A model generated the notes under the pieces. That model was not told where the DNA came from, did no database searches, and was given only the letters and a program-made list of their open reading frames with translations. A program made the translations under genes and the position numbers. 38,996 nucleotides of DNA from Burkholderiaceae bacterium (GTDB lineage: Bacteria; Pseudomonadota; Gammaproteobacteria; Burkholderiales; Burkholderiaceae_A). Below are positions 25,713 through 34,446 of this stretch, one piece after another (within the stretch, counting starts at the first letter, position 1; each line of letters opens with the position of its first letter). The stretch covers positions 1 through 38,996 of the forward strand of contig VERJ01000017.1 of assembly GCA_018882795.1 (NCBI GenBank). The letters are read 5' to 3'.

Positions 25713-26957
25713 ATGTCATTGAATTTGAAATCATCATTTGCCAAATGGGGCGCCCGCACAGCGGTCGCGCTGATGGCTGCCTCGGCAGGTATTGCCATGG
25801 CGCAGCAGAAGGGTCCGATTCGAATTGGCGTTCTGGCGCCGATCACCGGGCCTCTGGCCACGCCGGGTGCCGAGATGCTCAACGGACTGAAAATGTTCTG
25901 GGAGCAAAACAAGTACACCGCAGGTGGCCGCAAGATTGATCTTGTGGTGGCAGACACCACCTGTAACCCCGACCAGGCCCTGACTCAGGCACGGCGTCTT
26001 GCCCTGCAAGAGAAAGTGCACTTTCTGCTCGGGCCCCTGTGTGGCCACGAGGGTCCTGCTGTGGCCCAGGTCAGTAAAGAAACAGGCATTCCGCTGATCA
26101 TGGATCCAGCCGGTGCAGATACGTCCACCAAGTGGGATCGTATGCCCACGGTAATCCGCACCGCAGTCTCTGCAAGCCAGATTGGCCATCCTTTTGGTGA
26201 CTATCTCTATAAAGAGCTCGGCGCCAAGAAGGTGACTTTCATCGCCTCCGATTACACCTGGGGTCACGAAGTTGCCGGTGGCATGATGCGCACCTTCACC
26301 GAGGCAGGTGGCAAGATCGACAAGGTCATCTGGGCGCCTCTGGCCACCACCGACTATGGCGCATCGCTGGCAGCGATTCCTGCCGATACCGATGCGGTGA
26401 TTGCGGTGGTTGCAGGTGTGGCGCGTATTCGTCTGTTCGAGGCCTGGTATAACTTTGGCTACGACAAGAAGTTCAAGCTGCACGGTGGCTACTGGCTGCA
26501 CGAAGATGCGATTCCGCAGATTGATGCCCGTGCCGTGGGCCTGATCTCCAACACGGTGCATTATGTTGCGGGAATCGATACCCCCGAGAACAAGGCTTTT
26601 GTGGATGACTACGCTCGCCGCTACAAGCTGCTGCCCTCGTGGTTTGCCGAGTCGGCTTACACAGCGGGCATGTGGACCAAGGCGGCCCTGGACCAGATCA
26701 ATGGCAATGTGGAAGACCGTGCTGCATTCCTGAAGGCCATGCGCGGTGTTTCAGTCAAGGCCCCGCGTGGACCATTGAAGCTGGATGCCTATGACAACCC
26801 GATTCAAAACATCTACATCTCCCGTCTGCAGAAGGTCAAACATCCGATTCTTGGCGAGCAGCTGATGAATATCCCTGTGAAGACCTACACCAATGTCTCG
26901 CAGTTCTGGACCTACAAACCTGAGGACTTCCTCAAGCGCGGGCCTTACAAGCGCTGA
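25713..26957 (+). CDS. ABC transporter periplasmic substrate-binding protein, LivK/amide-binding type
   Basis: 414 residues. The signal peptide has positive charges, a hydrophobic core AVALMAASAGIAMA and likely cleavage after AMA (about residue 30). The mature protein has the type I periplasmic fold of the branched-chain amino acid/urea/amide family: IRIGVLAPITGPLATPGAEM, LNGLKMFWEQN, FLLGPLCGHEGPAVAQVS and KKVTFIASDYTWGHEVAGG. It has strong GGGGAACGGAG before the ATG. The substrate cannot be read from sequence; such proteins bind amino acids, short amides, urea or aromatic acids. It is the first gene of the importer operon and is followed by a hairpin that may favour its excess production. 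Confidence 0.93.
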   Translation: MSLNLKSSFAKWGARTAVALMAASAGIAMAQQKGPIRIGVLAPITGPLATPGAEMLNGLKMFWEQNKYTAGGRKIDLVVADTTCNPDQALTQARRLALQEKVHFLLGPLCGHEGPAVAQVSKETGIPLIMDPAGADTSTKWDRMPTVIRTAVSASQIGHPFGDYLYKELGAKKVTFIASDYTWGHEVAGGMMRTFTEAGGKIDKVIWAPLATTDYGASLAAIPADTDAVIAVVAGVARIRLFEAWYNFGYDKKFKLHGGYWLHEDAIPQIDARAVGLISNTVHYVAGIDTPENKAFVDDYARRYKLLPSWFAESAYTAGMWTKAALDQINGNVEDRAAFLKAMRGVSVKAPRGPLKLDAYDNPIQNIYISRLQKVKHPILGEQLMNIPVKTYTNVSQFWTYKPEDFLKRGPYKR

Positions 26958-27005
26958 TTCTTGGGCGGTGGTTCGCAGTTAACCCCCGGTTGTTGATTGC
27001 TGGTC

Positions 27006-27029
27006 GACCGTCTCCTTCGGGAGACGGTC
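27006..27029 (+). terminator. Strong UUCG-capped hairpin between binding-protein and permease genes
   Basis: GACCGTCTCC, loop TTCG, GGAGACGGTC gives a 10-bp perfect stem with the extra-stable UUCG tetraloop. Only TCTT follows, so it is more likely a partial terminator or 3'-end-stabilising hairpin than a full stop. Such hairpins commonly let the binding protein outnumber its permease. Confidence 0.65.
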
Positions 27030-27046
27030 TCTTGCGCTGAGTATTC

Positions 27047-27913
27047 ATGAACAGTTTCATTCTCCAAACCTTCAACGGCATCTCCTATGCCGCTCTGCTG
27101 TTTCTGCTGGCCAGCGGCTTCACGCTGACATTCGGACTCATGCGGATTGTGAACATGGCCCATGGCGCCTACTATCTTTTTGGCGGCTATGCGGGTCTTA
27201 CCGTTGCCAAAATGACGGGCAACTTCGGCCTGGCCCTGCTGGCGGGCGGTGTCGCCGCCATGCTGCTGGGTTATCTTGCCGATCGCTCAGTATTGCGGCG
27301 TCTCGGTGACGATCACCTGGCCCAGGTGCTGGTGACCGTGGGCATTGAGTATATCGTGGGCGATCTCTCGCTCAAGATCTGGGGGGGTGATGCCCAGAAG
27401 CTGCCGCTGCCGCTATTTCTGCGCGGGGTGGTGGAGCTGCCTGGCGGCATTGTCTATCCCGTATTTCGGATTTTTCTGACTGGCATTGGTGTGCTGGTGG
27501 GTGTGCTGCTGTGGCTGGTTTATCGGCGCACGCAGATTGGCGCGGCTATTCGGGCCGGTGTCGATGATCGTGAAATGGTCAGCGCAACCGGCATTCATGT
27601 GGATCGGCTCTTTGTGATCATCTCCGCGATGGCCTCTTTCCTGGCCGGCATCTCGGGCGTGCTGGGCGGTGCGTTTCTTACCGTCTTCCCGGGCGCCGAA
27701 TGGGAGATTCTTGTCTTTGCCTTGGTGGTGGTGATTGTGGGCGGACTGGGCAGCCTGGAGGGGGCCATGATCGGCGCCTTGATTGTGGGCCTCTTGGATG
27801 CCTACGGCCGCTGGCTCGCACCAGAACTTTCTTATTTTGTGCTCTTTGGCCCGATGGCAGTGCTGCTGCTGTTTAGGCCGCGTGGGCTCTTTGGTTCGGC
27901 GAATATGACATGA
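27047..27913 (+). CDS. Branched-chain amino acid/amide-type ABC permease (LivH family)
   Basis: A 288-residue integral membrane permease with about eight hydrophobic helices. It has the LivH N-terminus LQTFNGISYAALLFLLASGF, then TLTFGLMRIVNMAHGAYYLF (the conserved GxMxxxNxAHG), and the ABC-contact region IGAAIRAGVDDREMVSATGI. It ends MAVLLLFRPRGLFG, typical of the family. It pairs with the next gene, which it overlaps by 4 bp (ATGA), to form the membrane channel. Substrate is the same unknown compound as for the binding protein. Confidence 0.94.
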   Translation: MNSFILQTFNGISYAALLFLLASGFTLTFGLMRIVNMAHGAYYLFGGYAGLTVAKMTGNFGLALLAGGVAAMLLGYLADRSVLRRLGDDHLAQVLVTVGIEYIVGDLSLKIWGGDAQKLPLPLFLRGVVELPGGIVYPVFRIFLTGIGVLVGVLLWLVYRRTQIGAAIRAGVDDREMVSATGIHVDRLFVIISAMASFLAGISGVLGGAFLTVFPGAEWEILVFALVVVIVGGLGSLEGAMIGALIVGLLDAYGRWLAPELSYFVLFGPMAVLLLFRPRGLFGSANMT

Positions 27914-28857
27914 CTCAGCAACGCAAGCTTCTTATCATCGGTCTGTTTGCGGCGGCAATCGTCTGGCCTTTTGTTGGTGGCCAGTACGGCATGTCGCTCA
28001 TGACACAGATATTTATTTTCGGGATGCTCGCACTCTCAGCAGATCTACTGCTGGGCCATGCGGGACTCTTTTCTCTTTGCCATGCCGCCTTTTTTTCGGT
28101 GGCTGCCTACACCACGGCGATTCTGCAGGTGCGCTATCAGGTGCCCACAGAGCTGGCAGCACCTGCCGGCATTCTCATGGGCACCGGGCTGGGCTTGTTG
28201 TTTGGCCTCTCGGTGCGCACCCGCGGTGTCTATTTCATTTTGGTGACGCTGGCCATGGGCTATGTGATCTGGGGCATCGGCTATCGCTGGGCCTCATTTA
28301 CTGGCGGAGACAGTGGCGTGACCAATGTGCCTGCGCCCACTCTGGCGGGTGTTACGCTGACCAGCCTGCTGCATTACTACTATTTTGTGTTGGCGGTGTT
28401 GGCACTCGTGGTCTATGTTTATCACCGCCTGATTCACTCGCCGTTTGGTCTGGCACTGCGTGGTATCAAGTCGGGTGAAAATCGTATGCGCAGCCTGGGA
28501 TTTAGCCCACCGAAGCATTTGTACACGGCCTTCATCATTTCCTCTGCTATGGCCAGCCTGGCCGGTGTGCTGTATGCCTACTTCAATAAGTTTGTGAATC
28601 CGGTCTCGGCATCACTGCATGTCAGCTTCGAGGCCGTGCTGATGGCACTGGTGGGCGGATCCGCAACCATCCTTGGCCCCTTCATTGGTGCAGGCGTGAT
28701 CCTGGGCCTACGCAATTGGGTGAGTTCATTTTTCGAGCTGCACCTTGCGGTGATGGGCCTGGTGTTTATTGCGGTCGTGACCTGGGCACCCGATGGCGTG
28801 ATTGGTGTTTTCAAGCGTTTATCGAACCGCAGCAAGAAGGAGGCAAGCAATGGCTGA
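27910..28857 (+). CDS. Branched-chain amino acid/amide-type ABC permease (LivM family)
   Basis: A 315-residue second permease subunit with the LivM pattern: FIFGMLALSADLLLGHAGLF, LCHAAFFSVAAYTTAIL, the ABC-coupling stretch IHSPFGLALRGIKSGENRMR followed by SLGF, and LMALVGGSATILGPFIGAGV near the end. The conserved LLGHAGLFSLCHAAFF replaces the more usual GQLSLGHAAF, a modest variation. It starts within the LivH-type stop codon and its own end overlaps the next ATPase gene by 8 bp, so the transporter genes are translated as one coupled block. Confidence 0.94.
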   Translation: MTQQRKLLIIGLFAAAIVWPFVGGQYGMSLMTQIFIFGMLALSADLLLGHAGLFSLCHAAFFSVAAYTTAILQVRYQVPTELAAPAGILMGTGLGLLFGLSVRTRGVYFILVTLAMGYVIWGIGYRWASFTGGDSGVTNVPAPTLAGVTLTSLLHYYYFVLAVLALVVYVYHRLIHSPFGLALRGIKSGENRMRSLGFSPPKHLYTAFIISSAMASLAGVLYAYFNKFVNPVSASLHVSFEAVLMALVGGSATILGPFIGAGVILGLRNWVSSFFELHLAVMGLVFIAVVTWAPDGVIGVFKRLSNRSKKEASNG

Positions 28858-29596
28858 CTTGGCATTGTCGATCTCCCAGGTCAGTAAGATCTTTGGCGGG
28901 ATACGTGCGGTTGATGGGGTCTCCCTGGAAGTCTCCCAGGGTGAGCGGCGGGTCATGATCGGGCCCAACGGCGCTGGCAAGACCACCTTATTCCATTGTG
29001 TGAGTGGTGCACATCGGGCCACTTCCGGCAGCATTCGTCTGTTTGGTGAAGACATCACCCAGTTGCCCGAGCATGAACGCACGCTCAAGGGTATGGGCCG
29101 CACCTTTCAGATTTCCAGCGTGTTTGTCGATCTCACGGCACTTGAAAATGTGCAACTGGCGGTCCTGGGTATTCGCTCAGACAAATGGGCGCCCTGGAAG
29201 CGGGTCGGTGATGCAGCCGGCGTTAATGACCGAGCAATGGAAAAGCTTGAGCTCGTGGGCCTTGGCGGCAAGGCCCATGTCGGCGTGAAGCAGATGTCTT
29301 ACGGTGAACGCCGTCAGCTTGAGCTTGCGCTCGCATTGGTGAACGAACCGCGGCTGCTGCTCTTGGATGAACCCTGTGCGGGGCTCTCGCCTGCAGAACG
29401 CCAGCGGCTTTTCAAGCTGATTCAGGGCCTGCCGCGCTCGCTCACGATGCTCATGATTGAACACGATATGGATGTGGCGCTCGGCCTGGCCGACCGCATC
29501 ACGGTCCTGCACCGTGGTCAGGTCATTCTCGAAGGGGGCGTGGAAGAGGTGCGTGTGAATCCTCAAGTCAGGGAGGTTTATTTTGGACAGGTCTGA
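28850..29596 (+). CDS. ABC transporter ATP-binding protein (LivG family)
   Basis: A 248-residue nucleotide-binding subunit. Walker A is GPNGAGKTTLFHCVSG, the Q-loop region is GMGRTFQISSVF, the signature region QMSYGERRQLELALAL (SYGER variant of LSGGQ, usual for LivG), Walker B is LLLLDEPCAGLSP, and the switch His is in MIEHDMDVALG. The ATG at 28850 with AAGAAGGAGG just upstream was preferred over a TTG at 28802, which lies inside the permease gene. It works as a heterodimer with the next ATPase. Confidence 0.94.
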   Translation: MADLALSISQVSKIFGGIRAVDGVSLEVSQGERRVMIGPNGAGKTTLFHCVSGAHRATSGSIRLFGEDITQLPEHERTLKGMGRTFQISSVFVDLTALENVQLAVLGIRSDKWAPWKRVGDAAGVNDRAMEKLELVGLGGKAHVGVKQMSYGERRQLELALALVNEPRLLLLDEPCAGLSPAERQRLFKLIQGLPRSLTMLMIEHDMDVALGLADRITVLHRGQVILEGGVEEVRVNPQVREVYFGQV

Positions 29597-30356
29597 CACC
29601 CTGCTCGCAGTCAAGGAACTGCATACCTATTACGGCGACAGCTATGTGCTGCAAGGCGTAAGCCTGGAGGTTCATCGTGGTCAAGTGGTCGCGATTCTTG
29701 GCCGCAATGGCATGGGCAAGACCACGCTGATCCGATCGATCTTTGGCCTGACACCGCCGCGGCAGGGCGAGGTGCTTTATCGCGGCAAACCGATTCATGC
29801 GCTGCCACCTTATCGGATCGCCCAGCAGGGCGTATCGCTCGTGCCCCAGGGCCGACGCATCTTTAAAAACCTTTCGGTGAAAGAGAATCTGCTACTGCCG
29901 ACCAGCGTGCTGGCAGGCGCAACTAAAACGCCACGCCAAGACTACGTGGCTTCTTCCACCTGGACGCTGGATGCGGTGCTGGCCGAGTTTCCCAATCTGC
30001 GTGAGCGTCTTGGCAATGGTGGCAATGAATTGAGTGGCGGTGAGCAGCAGATGTTGGCGATTGGCCGGGCACTGGTGTCAAACCCGGATCTAATTCTGAT
30101 GGATGAACCCTCCGAGGGACTCTCGCCACTGTTTGTGAATCACGTGGGCGAGATCATGTCGCGGGTGAAGTCGCTGGGCCATGCCATTTTGCTGGTGGAG
30201 CAGAACCTGGCGCTGGCACTCAAAGTGGCTGATTATGTGTACATCATTTCATCGGGCCGTTTTGTGTTCTCTGGCACACCGGATGAACTGAGCCGTCAGC
30301 CGGAGATCCTGAACGAGCACCTTGGCGTGTCCGGGGCAAAGACACTGCCGCACTGA
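29583..30356 (+). CDS. ABC transporter ATP-binding protein (LivF family)
   Basis: 257 residues. Early LHTYYGDSYVLQGVSLEV is typical of LivF. Walker A is GRNGMGKTTLIRSIFG, the signature LSGGEQQMLAIGRAL, Walker B LILMDEPSEGLSP, and the switch His position reads LLVEQNLALAL (Gln-Asn, normal for LivF). The start appears to be TTG at 29583, preceded by GGGAGG; no ATG lies before the first conserved strand. It overlaps the LivG-type gene by 14 bp. An insertion of about 15 residues (ATKTPRQDYVASSTWTLD) lies after the Q-loop compared with typical LivF. Confidence 0.92.
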   Translation: MDRSDTLLAVKELHTYYGDSYVLQGVSLEVHRGQVVAILGRNGMGKTTLIRSIFGLTPPRQGEVLYRGKPIHALPPYRIAQQGVSLVPQGRRIFKNLSVKENLLLPTSVLAGATKTPRQDYVASSTWTLDAVLAEFPNLRERLGNGGNELSGGEQQMLAIGRALVSNPDLILMDEPSEGLSPLFVNHVGEIMSRVKSLGHAILLVEQNLALALKVADYVYIISSGRFVFSGTPDELSRQPEILNEHLGVSGAKTLPH

Positions 30357-30388
30357 TTCCGTTCGCGCTCAGTCTCGGGCACTTCACC

Positions 30389-31339
30389 ATGTCGCGCCAT
30401 CATCAGCTCTCACCCACACCCCAGACCGTGCACTGGGGTTTTTTTGATGCGGCCATCGCGCCGGTGCTGACCATCGAGTCTGGCGACACCATCGAGATCG
30501 ATACTGTGTCGGGTGGCCGTCAGGAAGTGGGCGATATCTCCCACTTCAGGCCCGACCACCGGCTGATCGCCGAAACGGTGCCCCAGGGCCCTGGCCCACA
30601 TATCTTGACTGGCCCTGTGGCTGTGCGTGGCGCGATGCCGGGCGATACGCTGGAGGTACGCATTCAGCACATCGAGCTCACCGAGGACTGGGGTTGGAAT
30701 GTGATTCGCCCCCACCGCGGTGCATTGCCGGAGGATTTTCCTTTTCTCAGCCGACGCACCATTCCGATCGATCGCAAGGCCATGATTGCGAAATTGCCTT
30801 GGGGGGTGGATGTGCCGCTTTCGCCCTTTTTCGGCATCATCGGTGTGGCGCCACCCGTCAATTATGGCCGTGTTTCGACGATTGAGCCGCGGGAGTACGG
30901 CGGCAATATCGACAACAAGGAATTCATCGCGGGCACTTCGCTTTTCCTGCCCGTGTTTGTGCCCGGTGCAAATTTTTCAGTCGGTGATGGTCATGCCGTG
31001 CAGGGCGATGGCGAGGTCTGTCTGACCGCCCTGGAGACCTGCTTAAAAGGCCGGTTCGAGATCATTCTGCATAAACGGCAGTTGAATTTTCCGCGGGCGA
31101 TTACGCCCACGCATTACATTGCCATGGGCTTTGATGTTGATCTGGATGATGCCGCCAAGCAGGCCCTGCGCAATATGATCGCCTGGCTGGTCGAGATAAC
31201 AGGCTGGACTGCGGAAGAGGCCTATGTGTTTTGCAGCCTGGCCTGCGATCTGCATGTGACCCAGCTTGTGGATGGCAACAAGGGCATCCACGCTATGGTC
31301 AGCCGATCACTGGTTCAGCGCACGCCAGACGCGCTCTGA
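30389..31339 (+). CDS. Acetamidase/formamidase (FmdA/AmdA) family amide hydrolase
   Basis: 316 residues of the FmdA_AmdA family, which hydrolyse short amides to acid plus ammonia. Conserved features: HWGFFDAAIAPVLTIESGDT, PGPHILTGPVAVRGAMPGDT (followed by LEVRI), GIIGVAPP, YGGNIDNKEFIAGTSLFLPV, and the metal/active-site region GDGHAVQGDGEVCLTALE. It lies 32 bp after the last transporter gene and in the same direction, so it probably acts on the imported compound or an intermediate. The actual amide is unknown; the transport context and amide-type binding protein are consistent. The 3' end overlaps the convergent hydroxylase gene by 33 bp. Confidence 0.9.
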   Translation: MSRHHQLSPTPQTVHWGFFDAAIAPVLTIESGDTIEIDTVSGGRQEVGDISHFRPDHRLIAETVPQGPGPHILTGPVAVRGAMPGDTLEVRIQHIELTEDWGWNVIRPHRGALPEDFPFLSRRTIPIDRKAMIAKLPWGVDVPLSPFFGIIGVAPPVNYGRVSTIEPREYGGNIDNKEFIAGTSLFLPVFVPGANFSVGDGHAVQGDGEVCLTALETCLKGRFEIILHKRQLNFPRAITPTHYIAMGFDVDLDDAAKQALRNMIAWLVEITGWTAEEAYVFCSLACDLHVTQLVDGNKGIHAMVSRSLVQRTPDAL

Positions 31340-33634
31340 GGTAAAGGGCAGATCCATTGGCCCCGCACCGCGTGAGGCCAGCGCATCCAGAACTGCTGCG
31401 GTCGCGGCTGGCATGGCACCCGCCACACCGGATTCGCCTGCACCCTTCACGCCAATCGGATTGGTGGTGCAGGGTACGACATGGTGGCCAATCACAATCG
31501 GCGGCATAGTGTCTGCACGTGGCATGGGATAGTCCATGAAAGACGCGTTGAGCAGCTGGCCCTCATTGTCATAGCGCAGCTCTTCGCCCAGCACCTGGCC
31601 CAGCCCCTGGGCCACGCCACCGATGATCTGGCCATTCACAATATCCTCATTCAGGATCACACCGACATCGTCAACCGCGGTGTGCTGAACAACTTCTACT
31701 GCGCCAGTCTGTGGATCAAGCTCGACCTCTGAGACATGGCAGCCATTGGGAAAGCTCATCGCTGGCGAGGTGAACTTGGCGACATTGGAGAGCTCCTGAG
31801 GCAGCTCTGTGGGCAGGCTGCCTGCGGCGCGGGCACGTTTGGTGAGATCAAGAATGTGAATCGATCGATCCGTGCCCTTGATGCGGAATTCGCCCTTGCT
31901 AAATTCAATATCCTGAACACCTGCTTCCAGCAGATGGGCCGAGATGCGCTTGCCGCGCTCAATCGCTTCATCGCAGGCGAGCCGCGTGGCACTGCCGCCC
32001 ATCATCATGGAGCGTGATGCTACCGTGGGCACGAGGCCGGGGACCTGATCGCTATCGCCTGCCACGAGTCGTACACGGCCCACATCAATACCGAGCTGAT
32101 CGGCGATCAGTTTGGGAAATGTGGTGAGGTGGCCCTGGCCAATCGCCTGCGCACCGGTGTGCAGGCTGACGGTACCATCTTCGTGAAAACGCAGATCGGC
32201 GGGCTCTTCCAGAATGCCACCGGCCACTTCCAGAAAACAGCAAATCCCGATGCCACGCAGACGCCCATTGGATTCGGACTGCCTGCGGCGCTGATCAAAC
32301 TCATTCCATTTTGCGAGCGCAAGTGCCTTATCCATTACCGCCTCAAACTCGCCGCTGTCATAGACCTGGCCATTGGGTGCGGTATAGGGCATGGCGGAGG
32401 GCGGAATCATATTGCGTCGGCGCAGCGCAATGCGGTCCATGCCCATGCGCGTGGCGGCGCGATCCAGCAGCTGTTCAATCATATAGATCGCCTCCGGCCG
32501 GCCAGCACCGCGGTAGGGACCAAGCGGCATGGCGTTGGTCAGCACCAGCCGTGAGCGGATACGGATCGATGGAATCTTATAAACACTGGAGAGACAATTC
32601 TTGGTGTTGTTGGTCGCCACAATCGCCACATAGGTGGACGTATACGCACCGATGCCCACCACCACATCGGTTCTTAATCCCAGGATTTTTCCCTCCCGAT
32701 CAAAGGCCATCTCGGCTTTTAGCGTGGAGTTGCGGCCATGGGTGTCGGCCAGAAAACTCTCAATCCGTGTGGCAGTCCACTTTACCGGCCGATTGAGTTG
32801 TTTGCTGGCAAACAGAATCGCCGCATATTCTGAATAGGCCTGGACCTTGGCGCCGAAGCCGCCACCCACATCGGGTGTGAGGACACGAATGGATTCTGGT
32901 GCAACTTTGAAAACACCCTCCGCAAGCAGCTTGCGCACGACCATCACGCCCTGGGTGCTGGCCATTAGGGTAAAGCGCTGGGAAGCAGCGTCCCACTGGC
33001 CAATGGCGGCACGTGGCTCAATGGCGCAGGCGGCCATGGGTGGGTCTTCCAGTGTTACTGATTCAATATGGTGGGCATTTTTAAATGCCGCTTCGGATAC
33101 ATCCGCTGCACCGTCTTCCCAATCAAGCACGATATTGCTGCTGTGGTCCTCATGCAGACGCACTGCATTGGGTTCCATCGCCTGGTTGGGATTGATGATT
33201 GCGGGAAGTGATTCAAGTTCAACATCAACGGCCTCTGCGGCATCCATGGCCTCACGTGCAGAGTCCGCCACCACCACGGCCACTGCCTCGCCAACATAGC
33301 GGACCTTGCCCGTAGCCAGCACCGGGATAGACGCCTTGAACATGGGCTGGCCATCACGGCCATTGAAGGCGGCGATCGGTGGGATGCGGCCAATGCCTGC
33401 AGCCTCGAGATCCTGGCCTGTAAAGATGCCGTGCACTCCCGGCATGCTGCGGGCGGTCTGCGTGTTGATTGACTTGATACGGGCATGGGCCTGCACCGAG
33501 CGGACAAATACCGCATAGAGCTGGCCGGCGAGCGCCATGTCGTGGGTGTAGCGGCCCTGGCCTGTGACAAAGGCCCGCTGATCATCTTGATCACCGGCCT
33601 TGCCCTCTCCGAAACGAAGGCTATCAAAGTTCAT
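31307..33634 (-). CDS. Molybdenum hydroxylase large subunit (XDH/CoxL family), orphan
   Basis: A 775-residue Moco catalytic subunit with canonical motifs: FVTGQGRYTHDMALAGQLYA, YVGEAVAVVVA, GGGFGAK (257-263), PYRGAGRPEA (373-382, the form II-type signature) and the catalytic Glu in GVKGAGESGVAG. I chose the ATG at 33634 with AGGAG 6 bp before it; the longer frame to 33697 overlaps the SDR gene. No [2Fe-2S] or FAD subunit adjoins it, unusual for this family. The small subunit at 17953 is the only one in the window and shares a candidate operator, so it may be the partner (inference). Third gene of the BKACE-SDR-hydroxylase operon. Confidence 0.92.
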   Translation of the reverse strand: MNFDSLRFGEGKAGDQDDQRAFVTGQGRYTHDMALAGQLYAVFVRSVQAHARIKSINTQTARSMPGVHGIFTGQDLEAAGIGRIPPIAAFNGRDGQPMFKASIPVLATGKVRYVGEAVAVVVADSAREAMDAAEAVDVELESLPAIINPNQAMEPNAVRLHEDHSSNIVLDWEDGAADVSEAAFKNAHHIESVTLEDPPMAACAIEPRAAIGQWDAASQRFTLMASTQGVMVVRKLLAEGVFKVAPESIRVLTPDVGGGFGAKVQAYSEYAAILFASKQLNRPVKWTATRIESFLADTHGRNSTLKAEMAFDREGKILGLRTDVVVGIGAYTSTYVAIVATNNTKNCLSSVYKIPSIRIRSRLVLTNAMPLGPYRGAGRPEAIYMIEQLLDRAATRMGMDRIALRRRNMIPPSAMPYTAPNGQVYDSGEFEAVMDKALALAKWNEFDQRRRQSESNGRLRGIGICCFLEVAGGILEEPADLRFHEDGTVSLHTGAQAIGQGHLTTFPKLIADQLGIDVGRVRLVAGDSDQVPGLVPTVASRSMMMGGSATRLACDEAIERGKRISAHLLEAGVQDIEFSKGEFRIKGTDRSIHILDLTKRARAAGSLPTELPQELSNVAKFTSPAMSFPNGCHVSEVELDPQTGAVEVVQHTAVDDVGVILNEDIVNGQIIGGVAQGLGQVLGEELRYDNEGQLLNASFMDYPMPRADTMPPIVIGHHVVPCTTNPIGVKGAGESGVAGAMPAATAAVLDALASRGAGPMDLPFTSERVWRALNQ

Positions 33635-33665
33635 CATGTGCTCCTGTGTTGGACAGCAACACTGC

Positions 33666-34439
33666 TTATAGCAGGGTCGTGGTGAGGCCACCATCAATGG
33701 TCAGAATCTGGCCGGTCATGTAGCCGCTTTCCTGTGAGGCCAGGTACACAATGGCCCCGCGCATGTCTTCTGGCGTGGCCCAGCGGCCCAACGGGGTGCG
33801 GGTGGTGAGCCAGGTATTGAATTTTTCATCATTGTGAAGCGCTGCGGTGAGCTGTGTCTTGACATAGCCCGGCGCGATGGCATTGACCGTGACGCCTTTG
33901 CCCGCGAGCTCTGCAGACCACTGGCGCACAATGCCATGGATGGCGGTCTTGGATGCCGTGTAGCCGGTGACATTCTCCCGGCCCATAAAGCCCAGAATTG
34001 ATCCCGTGAAGATGATTCGACCACCGCCCTGACGCACCATGTGGCGGGCGATGTGGCGGCCGAACTCCCACTGTGAGACCAGATTGGCCTGCACCAATCT
34101 CGAAAAATCGGCGCTGTCGAAATCCATGAGCGGTGCCCGAGCCTGAATTGCGGCATTCAGAAACACCACATCCAGATGGCCTTCCTTGGCCACGATGGCA
34201 TCGACTGCGGCAGCAGCCTTTTCAATATCAAAGGCATCGAAGGGGCAGGCCTCTACCGCGAGGCCCTCGGCCTGAAGCGGCTGGCAGCAGACGGCAAGAT
34301 CCTCTGCGCTGCGAGAATTCATCAATACCTTGGCACCGTGTGCGGCAAGGGCAGCCGCCGATGACAGCCCAATGCCCCGTGACGCGCCTGTAACCAGCGC
34401 GACACGGCCTGTAAGATCAAAAAGTTTTTTGGTGCTCAT
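33666..34439 (-). CDS. Short-chain dehydrogenase/reductase (SDR)
   Basis: A 257-residue classical SDR. The nucleotide-binding TGASRGIG is at about 17-24, catalytic Ser in FTGSILG, YTASK (YxxxK) at about 160, and IAPGYVKTQL and the C-terminal YMTGQILTIDGGLTTTLL are standard. The usual NNAG is replaced by LNAAIQ. Cofactor: an Arg follows Ser near the end of beta-2 (NSRSAED), hinting at NADP(H), but this is weak. It sits 8 bp after the BKACE gene. By analogy with carnitine breakdown, it could oxidise a beta-hydroxy acid to the beta-keto acid that BKACE cleaves (inference). Confidence 0.92.
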   Translation of the reverse strand: MSTKKLFDLTGRVALVTGASRGIGLSSAAALAAHGAKVLMNSRSAEDLAVCCQPLQAEGLAVEACPFDAFDIEKAAAAVDAIVAKEGHLDVVFLNAAIQARAPLMDFDSADFSRLVQANLVSQWEFGRHIARHMVRQGGGRIIFTGSILGFMGRENVTGYTASKTAIHGIVRQWSAELAGKGVTVNAIAPGYVKTQLTAALHNDEKFNTWLTTRTPLGRWATPEDMRGAIVYLASQESGYMTGQILTIDGGLTTTLL

Positions 34440-34446
34440 GTTCTGC

